This document shows, piece by piece, positions 48,052 to 61,709 of a DNA stretch of 64,000 nucleotides. The first letter of the stretch is position 1, and each line of letters begins with the position of its first letter. This stretch comes from Litomosoides sigmodontis (lineage: Eukaryota; Nematoda; Chromadorea; Rhabditida; Onchocercidae). Made by a program: the position numbers and the translations under genes. The stretch lies in NCBI GenBank assembly GCA_963070105.1, contig OY718803.1, forward strand, positions 4,012,507-4,076,506, in the 5' to 3' direction. The notes below the pieces were generated by a model, which saw only the letters and a list, made by a program, of their open reading frames with translations, ran no database searches and had not been told where the DNA came from.

Positions 48052-50315
48052 ATGTCAGCGGAGCAACGTTTCAGTCGTTGGTACTTCGGTGGTGTAGCAT
48101 CGGCAGGTGCAGCAATGTGTACACATCCGCTTGATTTACTTAAGGTTAGTCAAATTACGATACTTTACAAGTTGTCATCGTCACTCGTTCATCGCTTCTT
48201 TTAGGTGCATCTGCAAACCCAACAACACACTCAGGTTGGAGTGTTTGAAATGACAGTGAAAATTATTCGAAGTGATGGCATTCGAGGTCTCTACAACGGT
48301 ATTTCGGCTTCCTTGTTAAGACAGGTGAGATGTAAATTTTATTCACATTGAAAGAGTTGGCTCTTTGTGTTGATGTTTTTGGATGGTGCTTAGGTGATTG
48401 ATTGCACGATGTTACACAGAAATGTGGCCAGTACTCATCACAATTTGCATCGAAAATGGATGATGATCGTGAAAGATATCATGTATTTCAATAATCTTAG
48501 TCATAAAGTTGAAATGCATCTGATGACTGCAAGAGATCTGAATCATTTTTCGCACTTTCAGATGACATATTCTTTGACACGTTTTGGTATGTATGAGCAG
48601 TTGAAGAAGCAGTTTCCCGGGGGTTTGTTGTTTTGTTCACTATCGATTTTCGATACACGCATTTCTAGTGCTAGTTAGAAATTGTTTAAAGGACAAATGT
48701 GAACAAAATTGTTTAGCAGCGGATCCCTATACCATCACATCTGTGTCGTTGGTGGCAGGCGTGTTACTCATGATATGTAGTGCATTTCGGAATTTCTCCA
48801 GGACTACGGAAATGTATGACCTGAATAATCAAACCAACTGAGCTGTACCACTTCATACTACTTAAAATGGCTGAGTGGTTTACAATTTTATTATGCTGAT
48901 GAGATCGTATTAAACATATTAAGTATCTTCATTCGTTCATTTCTAATGTACCATCGGAAAATTTTCTAGAATGAATGCATGCACTGTCCAAATATATTGT
49001 AGATTCAACTACCATTCCCTTCTACCAGAAGGCTGCAATGGCGGGTATAAGCGGAGCATGCGGAGGTTTTGTTGGTACTCCTGGAGATATGATTAATGTG
49101 CGCATGCAGAATGATATGAAGGTACATTTTGCTTATTTTTTTTAGGTTTGTTAGAATGCTGTTGAATCTTTCATTTCCAGTACAAATTCTAATATAATTC
49201 AGTAAAGCTTATAGTTCATCACGAACATTTTCGTTCAGTTCACCTACACATCCTGATGAGCTTTACTGTAATACATACGCAGATGACGTTCTGCAATGGA
49301 GGTGTATACGTTTGAGGGTTATGGAGTCTAAGCTGATATTAAGCGTAGCATAGGCATAATAAAGCCATTTAATTGCAAGATCTAGGTAAGCATTAAATGT
49401 ATGATTAGAGACATTGTTTCCAAGTTTATTTACACATCTACTTCTAGTTATCGCAAACAGAACGGCGAAATTATAAGCATGCGTTCGATGGGTTATTTCG
49501 GGTGATGCGTGAAGAAGGTGCAACTAAACTTTTTAACGGGGCTGCAATGGCAACATCCAGAGCTGTTTTCATGACCATTGGTCAATTGTCGTTTTATGAC
49601 CAAATCAAACAAGTTGCTATTTCATCGGGTTACTTCAAGGACACTCCAACAACACACTTCGGATCTTCATTTGCTGCGGTACTATATATTTTTTCAAGTG
49701 CTCATTAATTTTTCCTTCCTTCATATGCAGTTCTCTTCAAAAGTAGTCATTGTTTAAGGCATCGATTGCGACAGTTTTGACTCAACCGTTGGACGTAATG
49801 AAGACGCGTATGATGAATGCAGCGCCAGGCCAGTTCAATGTAAATTTTTTACTACTTAATTCCACGTTTATGACGAGTAGAGACGTCTGAATTTTTCGTA
49901 TATGTTCATGGCTTTAAACCGGTAACGCGTGATGATCATAACATCATACTTCTATAGAGCTTGATAACGCTATTCAGTGTTAGTAGTTCAACCGTTTTTT
50001 TTTAAAAAAACAAAATAGTTTTTCTGAATTAAAGTGAAGTGATAATATTTGCAGGGTATTTTGTCTTGCTTCTTATATACAGCAAAACTTGGACCGGCTG
50101 GCTTTTTCAAGGTGAGCCACTGTGATTTTTTCCAGATAGTAATAATTGAAGGTTCTATTTAGGTTTCTAATAGAGATTAATTAAATACAAAACTGTTACA
50201 GGGCTTTATACCAGCGTGGGTTCGTTTGGCACCACAAACGATTCTTACTTTCATTTTCTTGGAACAACTTCGTTTGAATTTTGGCTATTTCCGAACTTCA
50301 TCCGCGAAACAATGA
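48052..50315 (+). CDS. SLC25A10: Mitochondrial dicarboxylate carrier
   Basis: Eight exons: 48052-48144, 48205-48324, 48562-48622, 49003-49121, 49448-49678, 49759-49839, 50055-50111, 50202-50315; 291 aa (human 287). The carrier exchanges malate or succinate for phosphate or sulphur oxyanions across the mitochondrial inner membrane. The three tandem mitochondrial-carrier repeats each carry the signature: THPLDLLKVHLQTQ, GTPGDMINVRMQND and TQPLDVMKTRMMN. SRWYFGG, RQMTYSLTRFGMYE and LTFIFLEQLR are close to the human carrier. All exon phases agree, and the start ATG sits shortly after a TTGCAG acceptor. Confidence 0.96.
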
Positions 50316-51527
50316 CGGAAAATGCAGCGAATAGCTTTCATTTACAAATAACTTTCATTTATTTTGCATTCCAATACTGAAAACTGAAGTAACTACTAAA
50401 AACACAAAATTTCATTGATATTTGAAACATAAAAGCCTAGAACGAATTCCTTTTTCAGATATTTCACTATTCATCATTCATCGGGTTGATGTTAGTTGGC
50501 GAAACTTACGAGTCTTGATTCCATCCATTAGTATTTGTAGATAACCTCATTTTTAATGAGCAACAACAGAGCTTGAATTTTCGGGTTTTCTGACTCACGA
50601 CACTTTTTTTGTCTCTTTCCTCAAGTATCTGACCTAGTCTAATTATACTATGGTAGTCGATATCAACATTTTCATGTAGTGTAGTATATTATTGAACTTT
50701 AAACAAGGATTATGAGGAACCTATGGTTGTCTAGTACAGTGGGATAATGCAATCACTGACATCAAATCTTAATTATGATATATTCATTTTCATGTAACAT
50801 AGCTTTCTACTTATCGCCAATAATAAATTGAGAGGATCAAAGGAAATACGACCTCATAACACATATACCACTGTACAAAAACGTATATGACAAAGAGGTA
50901 ACAATAATGGAATAATCCTTGATTGTGCAGATATATCACAAAAAAGAAAACCCATAAAACCTAAAAATAAACAGACCTTGGAAAATCAAACTATTGAGAC
51001 TCATCTTTTCCCGTGAAATAAAGTTGCACAATGCAGGAGAAAATGAATAAGTTGAATCGTTGATTGGGTAGTTGAGTTGTTGATTGCTGACATGGTGAGC
51101 ATTTTCCGCAAATGAAGGATTCCAGATCTCGTGATGAGTTTCAGAAGATTTCACAAAATCAACACTCAACTGAACGATGCCGATGCCAATCCAAAAGTAA
51201 GAGACATTTAAAGTGACATGTTTTTCGTCTCGCTACAAGTTTTCGATGTGCTTAACGACCATAAAAATAGGGCAAAAATGTCATAAATTTGGTGTTACAA
51301 TCAAGCTGCGTTTCAAAAGTAATGGCTCACTTATTCTCTCAAGGAGTAGAATAATGTGTTCTCCAGTACTAGTCTTAAAAAAATTTGTCAATCCGATTAT
51401 TTTAAACTTTACCGAAATCTTTAACCGAAATCTTTGCTTTCCAAGTGAATTTTCGAGAAGCTCGGAAAAATTCTTTTGTGAAATGCAGAAGCTGTCTGGG
51501 TATAACATTATAACAATAACACACCAC
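50316..51527. other. Convergent intergenic region, SLC25A10 / I-BAR gene
   Basis: Probably the 3' UTRs of two convergent genes, with one protein-like minus-strand frame listed separately. No other feature was recognised. Confidence 0.5.
50936..51169 (-). CDS. Possible alternative 3' exon or chance ORF (hypothetical)
   Basis: An open frame of about 78 codons follows GTTCAG and reads LSVDFVKSSETHHEIWNPSF...PINDSTYSFSPALC, ending with a hydrophobic run. It is Ser/Asn-rich like the I-BAR gene's variable region and lies 3' of it on the same strand, so it could be an alternative terminal exon. No WH2 motif or known family was recognised, and the frame may be chance. Confidence 0.2.
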   Translation of the reverse strand: MSVDFVKSSETHHEIWNPSFAENAHHVSNQQLNYPINDSTYSFSPALCNFISREKMSLNSLIFQGLFIFRFYGFSFL

Positions 51528-54500
51528 TTAAATAAATCGCATTGAGAACTGATCGCGACCAAATTCACTAGATGAAGCAATTGATGATGCATAATCGGAT
51601 GAACCTGCAGTGGCCCCAGCGGCTCGGATCTCGGCAACTGAAGGTGCTGTTGGTGTTGCTGCAGTGATTGTAGAATTGCGACGTTCTGGAGGTGGCGGGG
51701 GTTTACTGCTACCTGAAATTAGTCTTATACTGAGTGGTAACAAAATCGAACTCACATACTAGATTTTATTATAAGCAGTAAAAATCACCCGAACGAACAC
51801 GAATCGTTTGATGTGTCATTGAAGCCGGCGTTGTGTTACAGTAGGAATCAAGTTCGGAACCAAGTTTATCGATCTGCTCAATAGTTTCAGCGATCAGTGA
51901 TGCATTCGCCTTTGCTTGATCATTTGCTAGAAAAACAAAAGAACACTGCCTGTAGGCAACCATGATAAAAGTCATTATCTAAATGCAGGGAAGAATCTTG
52001 TGACGGTAAGATTCTTCCTTTTATTTAAACGATAGTTTATATTACTTTCATTCATTCACGTTTGGACACTTTATAAATAATTTCCAAATGAAAATCTTTT
52101 GAATTCACTATTATAAGTATGACCCTCGCAAAACAAATTTCATTAAAACACTCAACTCGTAAAATCGCTTCTGCAAAATTATAATGGAAGTAGTCATCAT
52201 TCTATGAGTAGACTTTCATATCAATAATTGAACTTAATCGAAGTAAAAATCAACTATCCTTACCTGTACAAGAGGCATTATTCACATGGCCATTACGAGT
52301 TAGAGTAGATGTTCCGTTTGGATGCGCTGCTACATCTTCATATGCAGAACTTGGTGGCCCTGATGGCCCGCTTAAAAGTGACTCTTCCGATACATCCGCT
52401 GATGAAGATGACAACAGAATTCCTTTATGATGAGAGGTCTGAAAAGATTATGAAATTATTCAATCCGATTTGCCCATTTTACTATTAAATATAAGTTCCC
52501 TAAGCATTAGAAGCATGAGAAGAAAAGATATAAATAAAATTTTTAAATATAGCAAAGTAAAAACGACAGTAAAGATAAAAAGAACTAAAGGGCATCCGTA
52601 TGATATTTACTTCATTTTAGTGTTATAATAATCCTGCAGTCAATTATGGTGAATTACTTAAAAGATAAAAAGAATACAAGAATTTAGAACTACCTTGTTA
52701 ACTCCAACAGATGATCCATGAAAATCTGGAACAGCAGAAATAGTGGAATTTGAGGAAGAAATGATTCTTTTGGGTAAAGGTGGCTTTTTTAACGCAAATT
52801 CCAACGGTTGTGATGAAGACGGAGGCGTGTAGGTTCGAGAATTAAGAACGGTGCGTCGTGGTTGCTCTACTACCGATATTGTATGGGCCCGTATTGATGA
52901 TGAACTCGCATTAGATGCAGGAGCTGAAGTTCAAACGGAGGAATGTCTGGAATCTGCTTCAGATGGAGTAATTCATTTACCAACAGGTTTTAATTTATAA
53001 TTCCTACAATTTTCAAGATTCCGATTGTACAATTTATCTCGCAGATGGCTAGATTTACAGCAGCAACTTCACAGTAGGAGGACATCAACATTCCGACCTT
53101 TCTTTATAAGTTAAAAAGTCTGATAACAGTTATCTGATAAAGCCACAAAATGAGAAATGATAATTGAAATAGGGATTAGATCAAAGAAGTGGTTCAGCGA
53201 CAATACAGTTAATGTTTATTTTTAATTTATGATCCAAAAAACCCTACCAACTACAGCAGTTGGCCATGTATAAGTGCTGGGTGTTGGCGAAGGTGCTCTA
53301 ATTGAGATTTCATCGCCATTATAGATGCAGAAGGATCGATTAGCATTACTGGATAAACAACTACGCCATGAATTGTCAGATCCTTGATGTATATCATTTA
53401 AAATAGTATCAATGATTGTTGTGGTCTTGTTAGGCCGAACTGTGACATGCAAATGATCTGTTATTTGCCGAAGATGACTGTTTTCGTCTAAAAATCCCAG
53501 CTGACTGTTCTGAAATAAATCAAATTAACGTTGTATAACCCAAGCATTTCTAAAAAAGATTTCAGTAAAAACAAATTAGTAAGCTTACAATACTTCCTTT
53601 GAGAGACCCTTGCCTAAACATTTTATTAATACGCCTCTTAATGTTCAGAAATAAATTATGCACAAAATAAAGTTCAACTCGTTCCGAGCGTCGTGAGGAC
53701 ACTTCAAAGAATCATCTTCACAGGGAAAAACTACTATAATGACATAAACTTTGAAAAGCCGATGTGATATCTCATATGAGAAAAAGATCTAGATGAAAAA
53801 CATAATATAGACAAGGAGGTGTGAGAAAGATGTTTCAATAAATGCACTTACGAGAACAGGAAGCAAAGCTGAGATAAAAAATGACATCTGATTTCGTTGT
53901 TCAGTTAGCAGTGCTTGAGAGATACGACGTTGCTCATTAACAGCACTTACATCTATGCCACCTTTATGTGAACGAATCTGTAATAAAAATAAAATTTTAT
54001 ATTCAAAAAAAGATGTCCTTTCATTACTGCTAAATAAATAACAACGACCAGTTCACTTCGTGATTTCCGCGCAGCAACTTCACGAACGTTAAAGAATAAC
54101 ATCTCTTGAATCACTTAATTTTTAAAAACTGGTTTATTTTAAGGAAAAAAAAGCAACAAAGTCGTCCAAAAGGAAACCTATGAAAATTTACCACAGTATA
54201 GATTTTTGTGCCTTCTTATTGTATCAGTCAACTCACGGGAAGACAGATGATTCTGCTCACGAGAACTCCCATATTCTTACCTTTAGAAAATCCAAATTAA
54301 AACTCCCTTGTTGAAAAACACCAGTGAAATTTTCGGCAGCTTTGGAGACATTAATATTAATAATTTGGATTGAATTAACGAAGTTAAATCAGTCCTACTC
54401 GTTAATCAAAATAATGAAGATGATCTAATTTTTAATTTAAATTCCCTAGATGGTTTGAAGTTCGACCCTAATGTTGAATTGAATAAAAATAAATTAACAA

Positions 54501-55461
54501 CCAACATACAACACGATATCTATAATGTACCTTACAGTTCACCTTTCGACGAAACTTATTCGCATGTCGATCCATTTCCATGGTTCGCTGTTTCCAATGA
54601 ATACTCTTGTTCTGCAAGGTCGTGGCTAATTCATCAGTTAGCGAATCTACAACACTACGTAGACGATTTTCGATGGATCGCTGTCGCATGCAAACACGTG
54701 TAAGGCATGCGCCAATATCTCGAGTTGCACCTGAAAACATCCCTCCAAATTCTTTGAATTTGATCGCTCATCACTCAGCGCATTTGAAGATGAACCAAAA
54801 TTCGAGAAATAGAGCTTTGTTTAACTATTTAGAAACACATGTTAAACTATTTTCCAAGCGCCTTTTTCTCCTCGAAGAATTCATTTCTATGACTGAAGTT
54901 TCAAAATTGTCAGACGAAGCAGTGCATCGGTTTCCGTTTAAAATACGATACCCATCTCAGTTACCGAAATCACGAAATGAAGTATCAATTTCAGTTCCCT
55001 TAACATTTGTAGCGATAAAAACTGCAAGCCAAAAGGAGGATAAAAGCAAAAACAAGAATACCTTTTAAATTATTGGCAACATCACCAACAGTTTGTATAG
55101 CATCAATGAAAGCGTTCATGCAAATTAATGTTGATTTCATTTGCGCTGCAAGTTTGAGGGCTTTCTGCGCGACATTTTCCCATGCTGGATATGTCAACTA
55201 GAAATAGGAATAATCAAAAGACCACGTGTACCTTCGATATCTGATTGGGTGGAAAGAGTGATTTAGTAAGATAATACTCTATCTTAAATGGATCACTCGT
55301 ATCCCTGTTGAACAAAAATCACAACTGTTTATCCTCACCACTGAACTCATAACTCATCCTCATTATTGAAAAGTTAAGAAGAGATGGAAGCACACCTTCA
55401 TGTCATGCACAACACTCTGATACGTGGAAACCAATGCGTTAAACTCAGCGTCACAGTCCAT
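51528..55461 (-). CDS. MTSS1/ABBA-like I-BAR (IMD) domain protein
   Basis: Ten exons: 55461-55396, 55197-55062, 54730-54536, 54339-54281, 53977-53852, 53509-53248, 52923-52694, 52438-52264, 51926-51789, 51712-51528; 523 aa. The N-terminus MDCDAEFNALVSTYQSVVHDMK, then TYPAWENVAQKALKLAAQMKST, GATRDIGACLTRVCMRQRSIE and SQALLTEQRNQMSFFISALLPVL match the inverse-BAR domain of MTSS1/ABBA, which bends membranes outward and binds PI(4,5)P2. A Ser/Pro-rich region follows, including KPPPPPERRNS as in MTSS1. The protein stops at ...QFSMRFI; I see no C-terminal actin-binding WH2 motif. Exon 4 (20 residues) is the weakest call, and the central IMD is shorter than in vertebrates. TTTCCAG lies about 31 nt before the ATG and could be an SL site or the end of a 5' UTR intron. 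Confidence 0.85.
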
Positions 55462-56749
55462 CCTCTCTGCTTAGCTCTGCGAGTGCTCACAACTGGAAAT
55501 TGAAGGAACAAGAAGGAATTTGCACGACGGAGCGGGAAAATATCGATGATTGAAGGAGGGCGGTGAAAAAAACTTCTGACTGATTGTTGGAAGTTAACAG
55601 TAACTGTTTTTGTATCGAACTATACAGTATGTGCACATCTCCCTGCTACACCTGAAATGAAAGCTGACTGCAACTTTTAGCATCACATCTATCACAACAC
55701 AGCATCCGTGGTTATGACGATGGCTAGCAATCTCAACTGATAGTTAGTCAGTCCCGAAGAATTGTTATTAGATAGAACGCGATGATAAGCGCAATCTACC
55801 AAGACAGTGCGAGCATATTTTATGCTTTGTAAAAAAAATAAATGAAGTGGCTTAGGCTTAGGGGATTTATGAAGTGATAATGGAATTCAGTTGTTCAACT
55901 TCTCAATTTCTCATCAATTTATTCAATATCTTAACAGTGAATTCAACGGCAATACTCACGCCTGACATATTAAAATTTAGTTTTTAAATCCTTCAAGTGA
56001 AAAAACGTTAGCATGTATAAGATAAAGTGTAAGTTCAAATCGCAAAACTAATAAAAAAACAAAAACATGCCCCTCACCGAAAACCAGCGAAATTCCTGAA
56101 GAAAAGGTGTTGACATTGCATTCGGAATGTCCGGAACGTTTTCGGATGGATTATAAATTATGATTGACTTACATCAAGAGAGATGGAAAATTGAAGTTGG
56201 GGAATGGAATGACAGGAGAAAAGTACAAGGAGAAGTCTCTTTGAATGACGGTGAAAAAAAGAGTAAAAGAGTGGAGAGAGGGAGAGATACTATAATTGCT
56301 CTTTCCCTTTCCTTCTCTCCGCTAATTTTCCACTCATTTACAGAATTGATTTCTTGGCACTTTCCACCGGTGTGTATGTATTATTATCAATAGCTAATAG
56401 CTTTTTGCTCCTTTCAGTGTTCTATTGAAATTTAGTTTGAGTGGAAAGTAGTACAGGTTGGTTAGCTTCATTTTTATTAGCAGCGAAAAGATTTAGCGGC
56501 AGCCTTCCATCCAATTGACGATGAAAGGGAAATTCATCGAAGGAAATTCAAACTTTCCAGCTAATAACACTCTAAAAGGTTAAACTAATCGCTGCCTCGC
56601 AAGCCTAAAGGCTCACTGAAAAGCATATTCTTTGTAACAGAATGGCGCAATTTGATATGTGCAAACTACAAGAGCATTACAGTAAATGCAGCGTGCCACA
56701 CATACAATGTGCGTGTGTGTGTGTGTACACAAGTGTGAACGGCTTAGGT

Positions 56750-56751
<2 letters not shown>

Positions 56752-56813
<62 letters not shown>
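56752..56813. repeat. (GT)31 microsatellite
   Basis: About 62 bp of uninterrupted GT, the longest dinucleotide run in the window, with shorter GT runs just upstream (56711-56726). Confidence 0.97.
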
Positions 56814-56814
<1 letters not shown>

Positions 56815-57844
56815 CGTGCACAAGTCCATGAAAGAAGGGGTAAGTGCATGAAGGTAAATTTCCACACAACAGGTTTTTTGAGCAGAGAAATGAGAAGTAT
56901 AATTTGCTGTGAAAAAGCAGTAAATGAGATCTTATAAATGACGTCAAACAGTTCCTGCTTCGCTTAATGCACTACTCACTGGAACTGTTCTGAAGAGAAT
57001 TAGTCTACGTATTCCACAAGATATTAACCCGAAATTATACCACACGCGGAGTGAATTAGATCATACGACTTACATGAACTGTCTAGTTTGAGAAACAAAA
57101 GAATCGATTGCAGAGAAACAGGACGATTTGAGACTGTCACGACTGCGAGCGCTAATTACAAAGTCATGATGCCCGCATAATCGTATGGGGACGAATGTGA
57201 TGCTATTACTACTGGCAATTTCAAAATGTTAGAACTTCCCTCCACAAAATTGAAAATGAAAAACTATCACTTTAGCAAAAGTCAGCTCAGCTGGTGGCTT
57301 CGGAAAATGACAGGAATGACAAGTAATTAATTATTGATGGAATTCTACGTGAAGGTTAATAGAGGTGAGTGGTGAAGGGTGGAAGATGTGAGAGCAACAA
57401 CAATATGTGAACGGCAACATTTTTCGAGTTCAAAATTTACGGTCACAGCGAAACTTCGTTGGGCTGTGGGCGAAAGTGCAAAGAGCAGTGGAAACAAATG
57501 ACGTCAGAGTGCTGTTGCAGTTGGAGATGAAGCCCAGTTGAGGGGAACGCATGATGGCCGTGTGATAAGTGCCACACTTCAAAGAGAACGGTCACTTGAA
57601 ATTGAGAAGAGAAGTGGACGGGAAGTGTACTGTGTCGTCGCGGAAGCGAAATCATGAAAAACGAGGTCAAAGCTGGGGAGAAAACCATCAGCATCTACAG
57701 ATAAAGCCAGCAAAGTGGGAAGAGGACGGAAGCTAATCGCTCCTCCATCCTCCCTTCCACTCCTCCGTCGCATGGCGTGCAACGCTCCAATACCCGTGGT
57801 ACATGCTAACGTGAAAGCAGCACTCTCAACGGATCGGTCTGCCT

Positions 57845-57857
57845 ACACACACACACG

Positions 57858-57888
<31 letters not shown>

Positions 57889-57890
57889 AC
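57845..57890. repeat. Interrupted (CA)n microsatellite
   Basis: CA units with a few CG interruptions. Confidence 0.95.
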
Positions 57891-60140
57891 TCACTCAGTT
57901 AGCGAGGGCTTAAAAGCATATTGAATGGTCTGCACAGAGTGCAGGAAATGCACACATAATGAGGGATTCAGTGCCCTCTGCCCTTTGTCCCTTCCTTCTG
58001 TCGAATGGTCAAGAACCTGTGTGTCCGCAGCGTAGTGATATTAACAAAGGGACTGAATTGATGACACATCATCGGACCCGATTAGGATACTACGTCTCCC
58101 ACTCTCCCTCATTTGTCAAATAAGCGCCGTTGTTCTAATCATTCCATTCCACTCTGTCACCAACAACGGGAGATCGGACGGGGAAGACGTATAGCCTAAA
58201 TGCGCCGCTGCTCTCATTGCAGGTGTCCGATCCCCACCATCCTACGCACTGTCATCTTTGACTAAAGCGTTTCACAATGACCGGTGCGTCCAAATGATAA
58301 CGTATAATTATCGAATGAATAAAACTTGCTTCCAGCTGAACACAGACAGGCCGCTGCTTCCTTTCACATCTTAACACCAATGGCCACCCTCTCACTTCCA
58401 CTCTTTACAACTTGGCGCATTTTTCTGTTACATAAAGTATCGCAGCACCAGTCGTCGTATCATTAGACGGACGGATGGATGGAAATCCTACTGCTGCCGC
58501 TGCTGCTGCCACCTTAATCCGCCGCATATTCATTTTAAGCCTTCCTCTTCCCCTTCGTAGACCTGGCGCAAACAGTGAGGTGTGATAAATCATAAACTGA
58601 TCGAACTGAGAGAATTGATCAAAATAATTTAGGAAGCTCTCGTGGTCTTCAATGATTTAATTGGGTGGATCGATGAGGGGACGTTTTGGAATTAAATGCT
58701 TCCTTTTGATAGCACAGGTAGCAAAGGGTCCACGTAGAGTTCAGTAGTTTCCTTTTAAAAGTTACACTCAATTTAAAGTGAGTGACCATCTCGCTACAAC
58801 TTATCTTTGCAGCGATATGGATAGCCTGTCACTTCATCTTTTTCTACGTCAACTTTGATTTGACTAGTAGCGTGTAGTCGTCTCACGTCGAATTCTCCTA
58901 CAGAAGTGGATGAGAGTCCCACTCACTCCATAACAAGAATCGAACTCCTGTTTGACATTTCGGCTGCACTTCATCTAGCCTGCATTATCAAATGCTGGTC
59001 AGTTAGCTTTGTGATGAGTTAACAACTAAACCGCAAAATTAAAATTTCCTCAAACCTGAACATCCGTAATCTCAACACAGAGAATCGACGATGCAGAAGT
59101 GGGTGCTCTACCACAACGATCATCAGAGCTGTCCACGGTGGAAAGCAATTGAAACTTGGAGGGCAGTGTTGCTGACTTTCAGCGAACTGAACGGCTCGAC
59201 AGAAAATCCCTAGTGAAGAGGAGGGATTTCAGTTAAATTCTGTTGAAGTGAATGGAAGAAGGTATAATTGCGTTTCATTTGTCAATCAATCAGTGACATC
59301 GGACGCTGAAAGAGACGAAACACAGCGAGGCGGAATAGTTGGTGGTGGCCCTTACAATTGCCATTTCGGGAATATTTGCAATTTTCAACTTTCACAGCGA
59401 AATCATATAGCATCTTGAAGGCATTCGAAAGTGAATTTATTATGTAAATTATGCCTATCCTAAATTTGCAATTTCGAATACTTAACTATTTGTTGTCCTT
59501 TTCACAAGAAATTTATAAAAGAATTATATGCGAAAATGTAGAAATGGGGGAAGAACGAAAAGTGATGTGTGCCGTCGTTGCAGAATGAAATTTAGAAATA
59601 ATTGCAATTAAGAACATTTGAGTTTGTCCGCAATAGCTTTCCTCACTTCTTCAGTTTCCCTTACTTTCTTCGGTCTGATGAATGACCAGTCTTCCTCCAT
59701 CAACAGATGCGGTCATTAAGTAGGAATGTGCAAAGTTTCTGGAAAGTCATAAAATGTACACCATTTAATGGCCCAATGCAGTTGCTTGTTAATGGGGGCT
59801 CACCAAGGGGAAGAAGCCTTGCTTCATGCATAGTAATCCTACTGAATAAAATTTTTTCTTCACTGTTTTAAATATGTGTATATATATCCTCCAGAAGCTA
59901 AACGTCTGTTGTAAGCCAGGCCTATTCGTGCTTTTTCCGCCGCACCACACTCATCAACTCCATCTTCCACTTCGCTGTATTCATTTTTGTTGATATTTTT
60001 CCAGCGTTTAACTTTTGAAATTTAAATGACTAATTTCTTAAATGACGGATTCACTTGCGTAATGCGGATACTGTAAATGTTCAGCATGCGATCATTGTTT
60101 GACTAAGATTAGTTTGTTAAAGGAATTGGATCTCTTTATA

Positions 60141-60175
60141 TTTCTCTCTCTCTCTTTCTCCCTCTCTCTCTCTCT
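60141..60175. repeat. (CT)n-rich tract
   Basis: Pyrimidine-only stretch of CT units with TTT interruptions. Confidence 0.9.
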
Positions 60176-61668
60176 GACCACTTAACATTCCATTCTTGCG
60201 TGAATGGATGATAATCTTTAGAGTGAAAAATGAAAGGGAAGAGTTTAGCGTTGGGGTTTATTGAGTACTTTGACGAAATTCCAATTAAAGCGCCTTTTTG
60301 AGAGAGCAAAGAATGAAAATGAAAGAACGGATTTCCGATCGTTTCATCCAACTAGATCAGTTGAATCTGTCTGAAATTCTTTTTTTTTAGAGGATTAGCA
60401 TTAGCTATCTGAGTACTCGATTAATTAATTATCCATTAAGACAGTTATAAATTAATGCCTTACAAGTACTACCTATTTCAAGATCATTATAACCGTGTAG
60501 AGAGAAGCGGACTGTGTACGCCAGAAGAGCACACAAAAAAACACTCCTTCTATGATGCAAATTTTAATTCGACGTCACTCATTTCTCGCAATATTTTTCA
60601 ATTTCGTTACGAGTAATTTCAACTCGTGCAAAAAACTGTTTTTAAATTGCCTGAGAACTATCACAACACGTTTATCTCTGATAAAATTTCAGCGATACAC
60701 TCTTACTGACAATAAAGTAAAGGCGGAAATTTGCAACGTATGGATCTTTCTCTCTGCCACTTAAGGATTGAATGTCACGCTCAATAAGACTACAACATAT
60801 CTAAAATTGAAATGAGAAATTTCAATTTGAAAATGTGACGATCATACCTCAACGTCACTTCCCTATTGCCTGTCTATACCTTTATACCTTCATAATATCT
60901 AATTTCGTTCACAGCTAGGATCGGTAAGAGGGAATGTGCTGAACAGCATACTTACGCTCATTTTCACGTCACCGGTATTATCCGTGGACTGTCCTTCAGT
61001 GGAAACATTTAACCAAGAATGTCAGTACCGCTGACTTAACAGGAAGTTAACACTGTGGAAATGGAGAAATTAAATTTCAACCGAGCGGTAAGTGAACGTT
61101 TGCATGAGAAATTAAAAATGGACAGAGAAGTGAAAAGAGTGGTAAACGAAAGAGGAAAAAAGAAAAGCACACAACTCTTATGTTATCGATGTTTCAGTTA
61201 CTTAGGAAAACTTTTTTTTGGCTTTTAATGATGCAATTATTCATTTGTGTTTGACTTATGCATGTGTGATTCGTCCTGCGACACAATTCTTCCTTCGTAA
61301 AAATGAATTTCCGATTTCACTAGGAGGAATTTCAAAAGGTTAACCCCAAAGCTAACAGTTACAATTTTAAGATAAATTTTGGGACTTGAAATTGTCTAAA
61401 ATATTAGAAGAAAAAAGGAACTGCGAACTAATTCATTCATTCAATTCTCATTTAAAAATTCTATTCTGGAAAAGGATAATTTTATGAGAGTAGGCTGAAA
61501 CACATATTAGTTAAATCAGAATTGAAAAGGAAAAGAAAACGAGTTTTCATTATAACTATTTGATGCAGCTACCTACATTAATTTGTTGCAATAAAATAAA
61601 ATAGCATTTGATAAGAAGAGAGGGGGCATTCTCTCTCTCCAAAACACCTTTCGTCACCTCTTCCCTCC

Positions 61669-61709
61669 TTTTTTTCTCTTTCTCTTTCTCTCTCTCTCTT
61701 TCTCTCTTC
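61669..61709. repeat. (CT)n-rich tract
   Basis: TTTCTC/TCTC units over about 40 bp. Confidence 0.9.

Noticed and set aside
54607..55068. 153-codon plus-strand ORF
   Set aside because: It is antisense to I-BAR exons 2-3 and the intron between them. The opposite strand has clear homology and splice sites, and this frame resembles no family.
56613..56947. Four overlapping ORFs of repeated Thr-His or Val-Cys
   Set aside because: They are translations of the GT/CA microsatellite with no composition typical of a protein.
58905..58980. tRNA-like T-arm (minus strand, AGTTCGATTCT)
   Set aside because: A 5-bp T-stem with one wobble can be drawn, but no matching 7-bp acceptor stem, D-arm or anticodon arm is found at the right distance.
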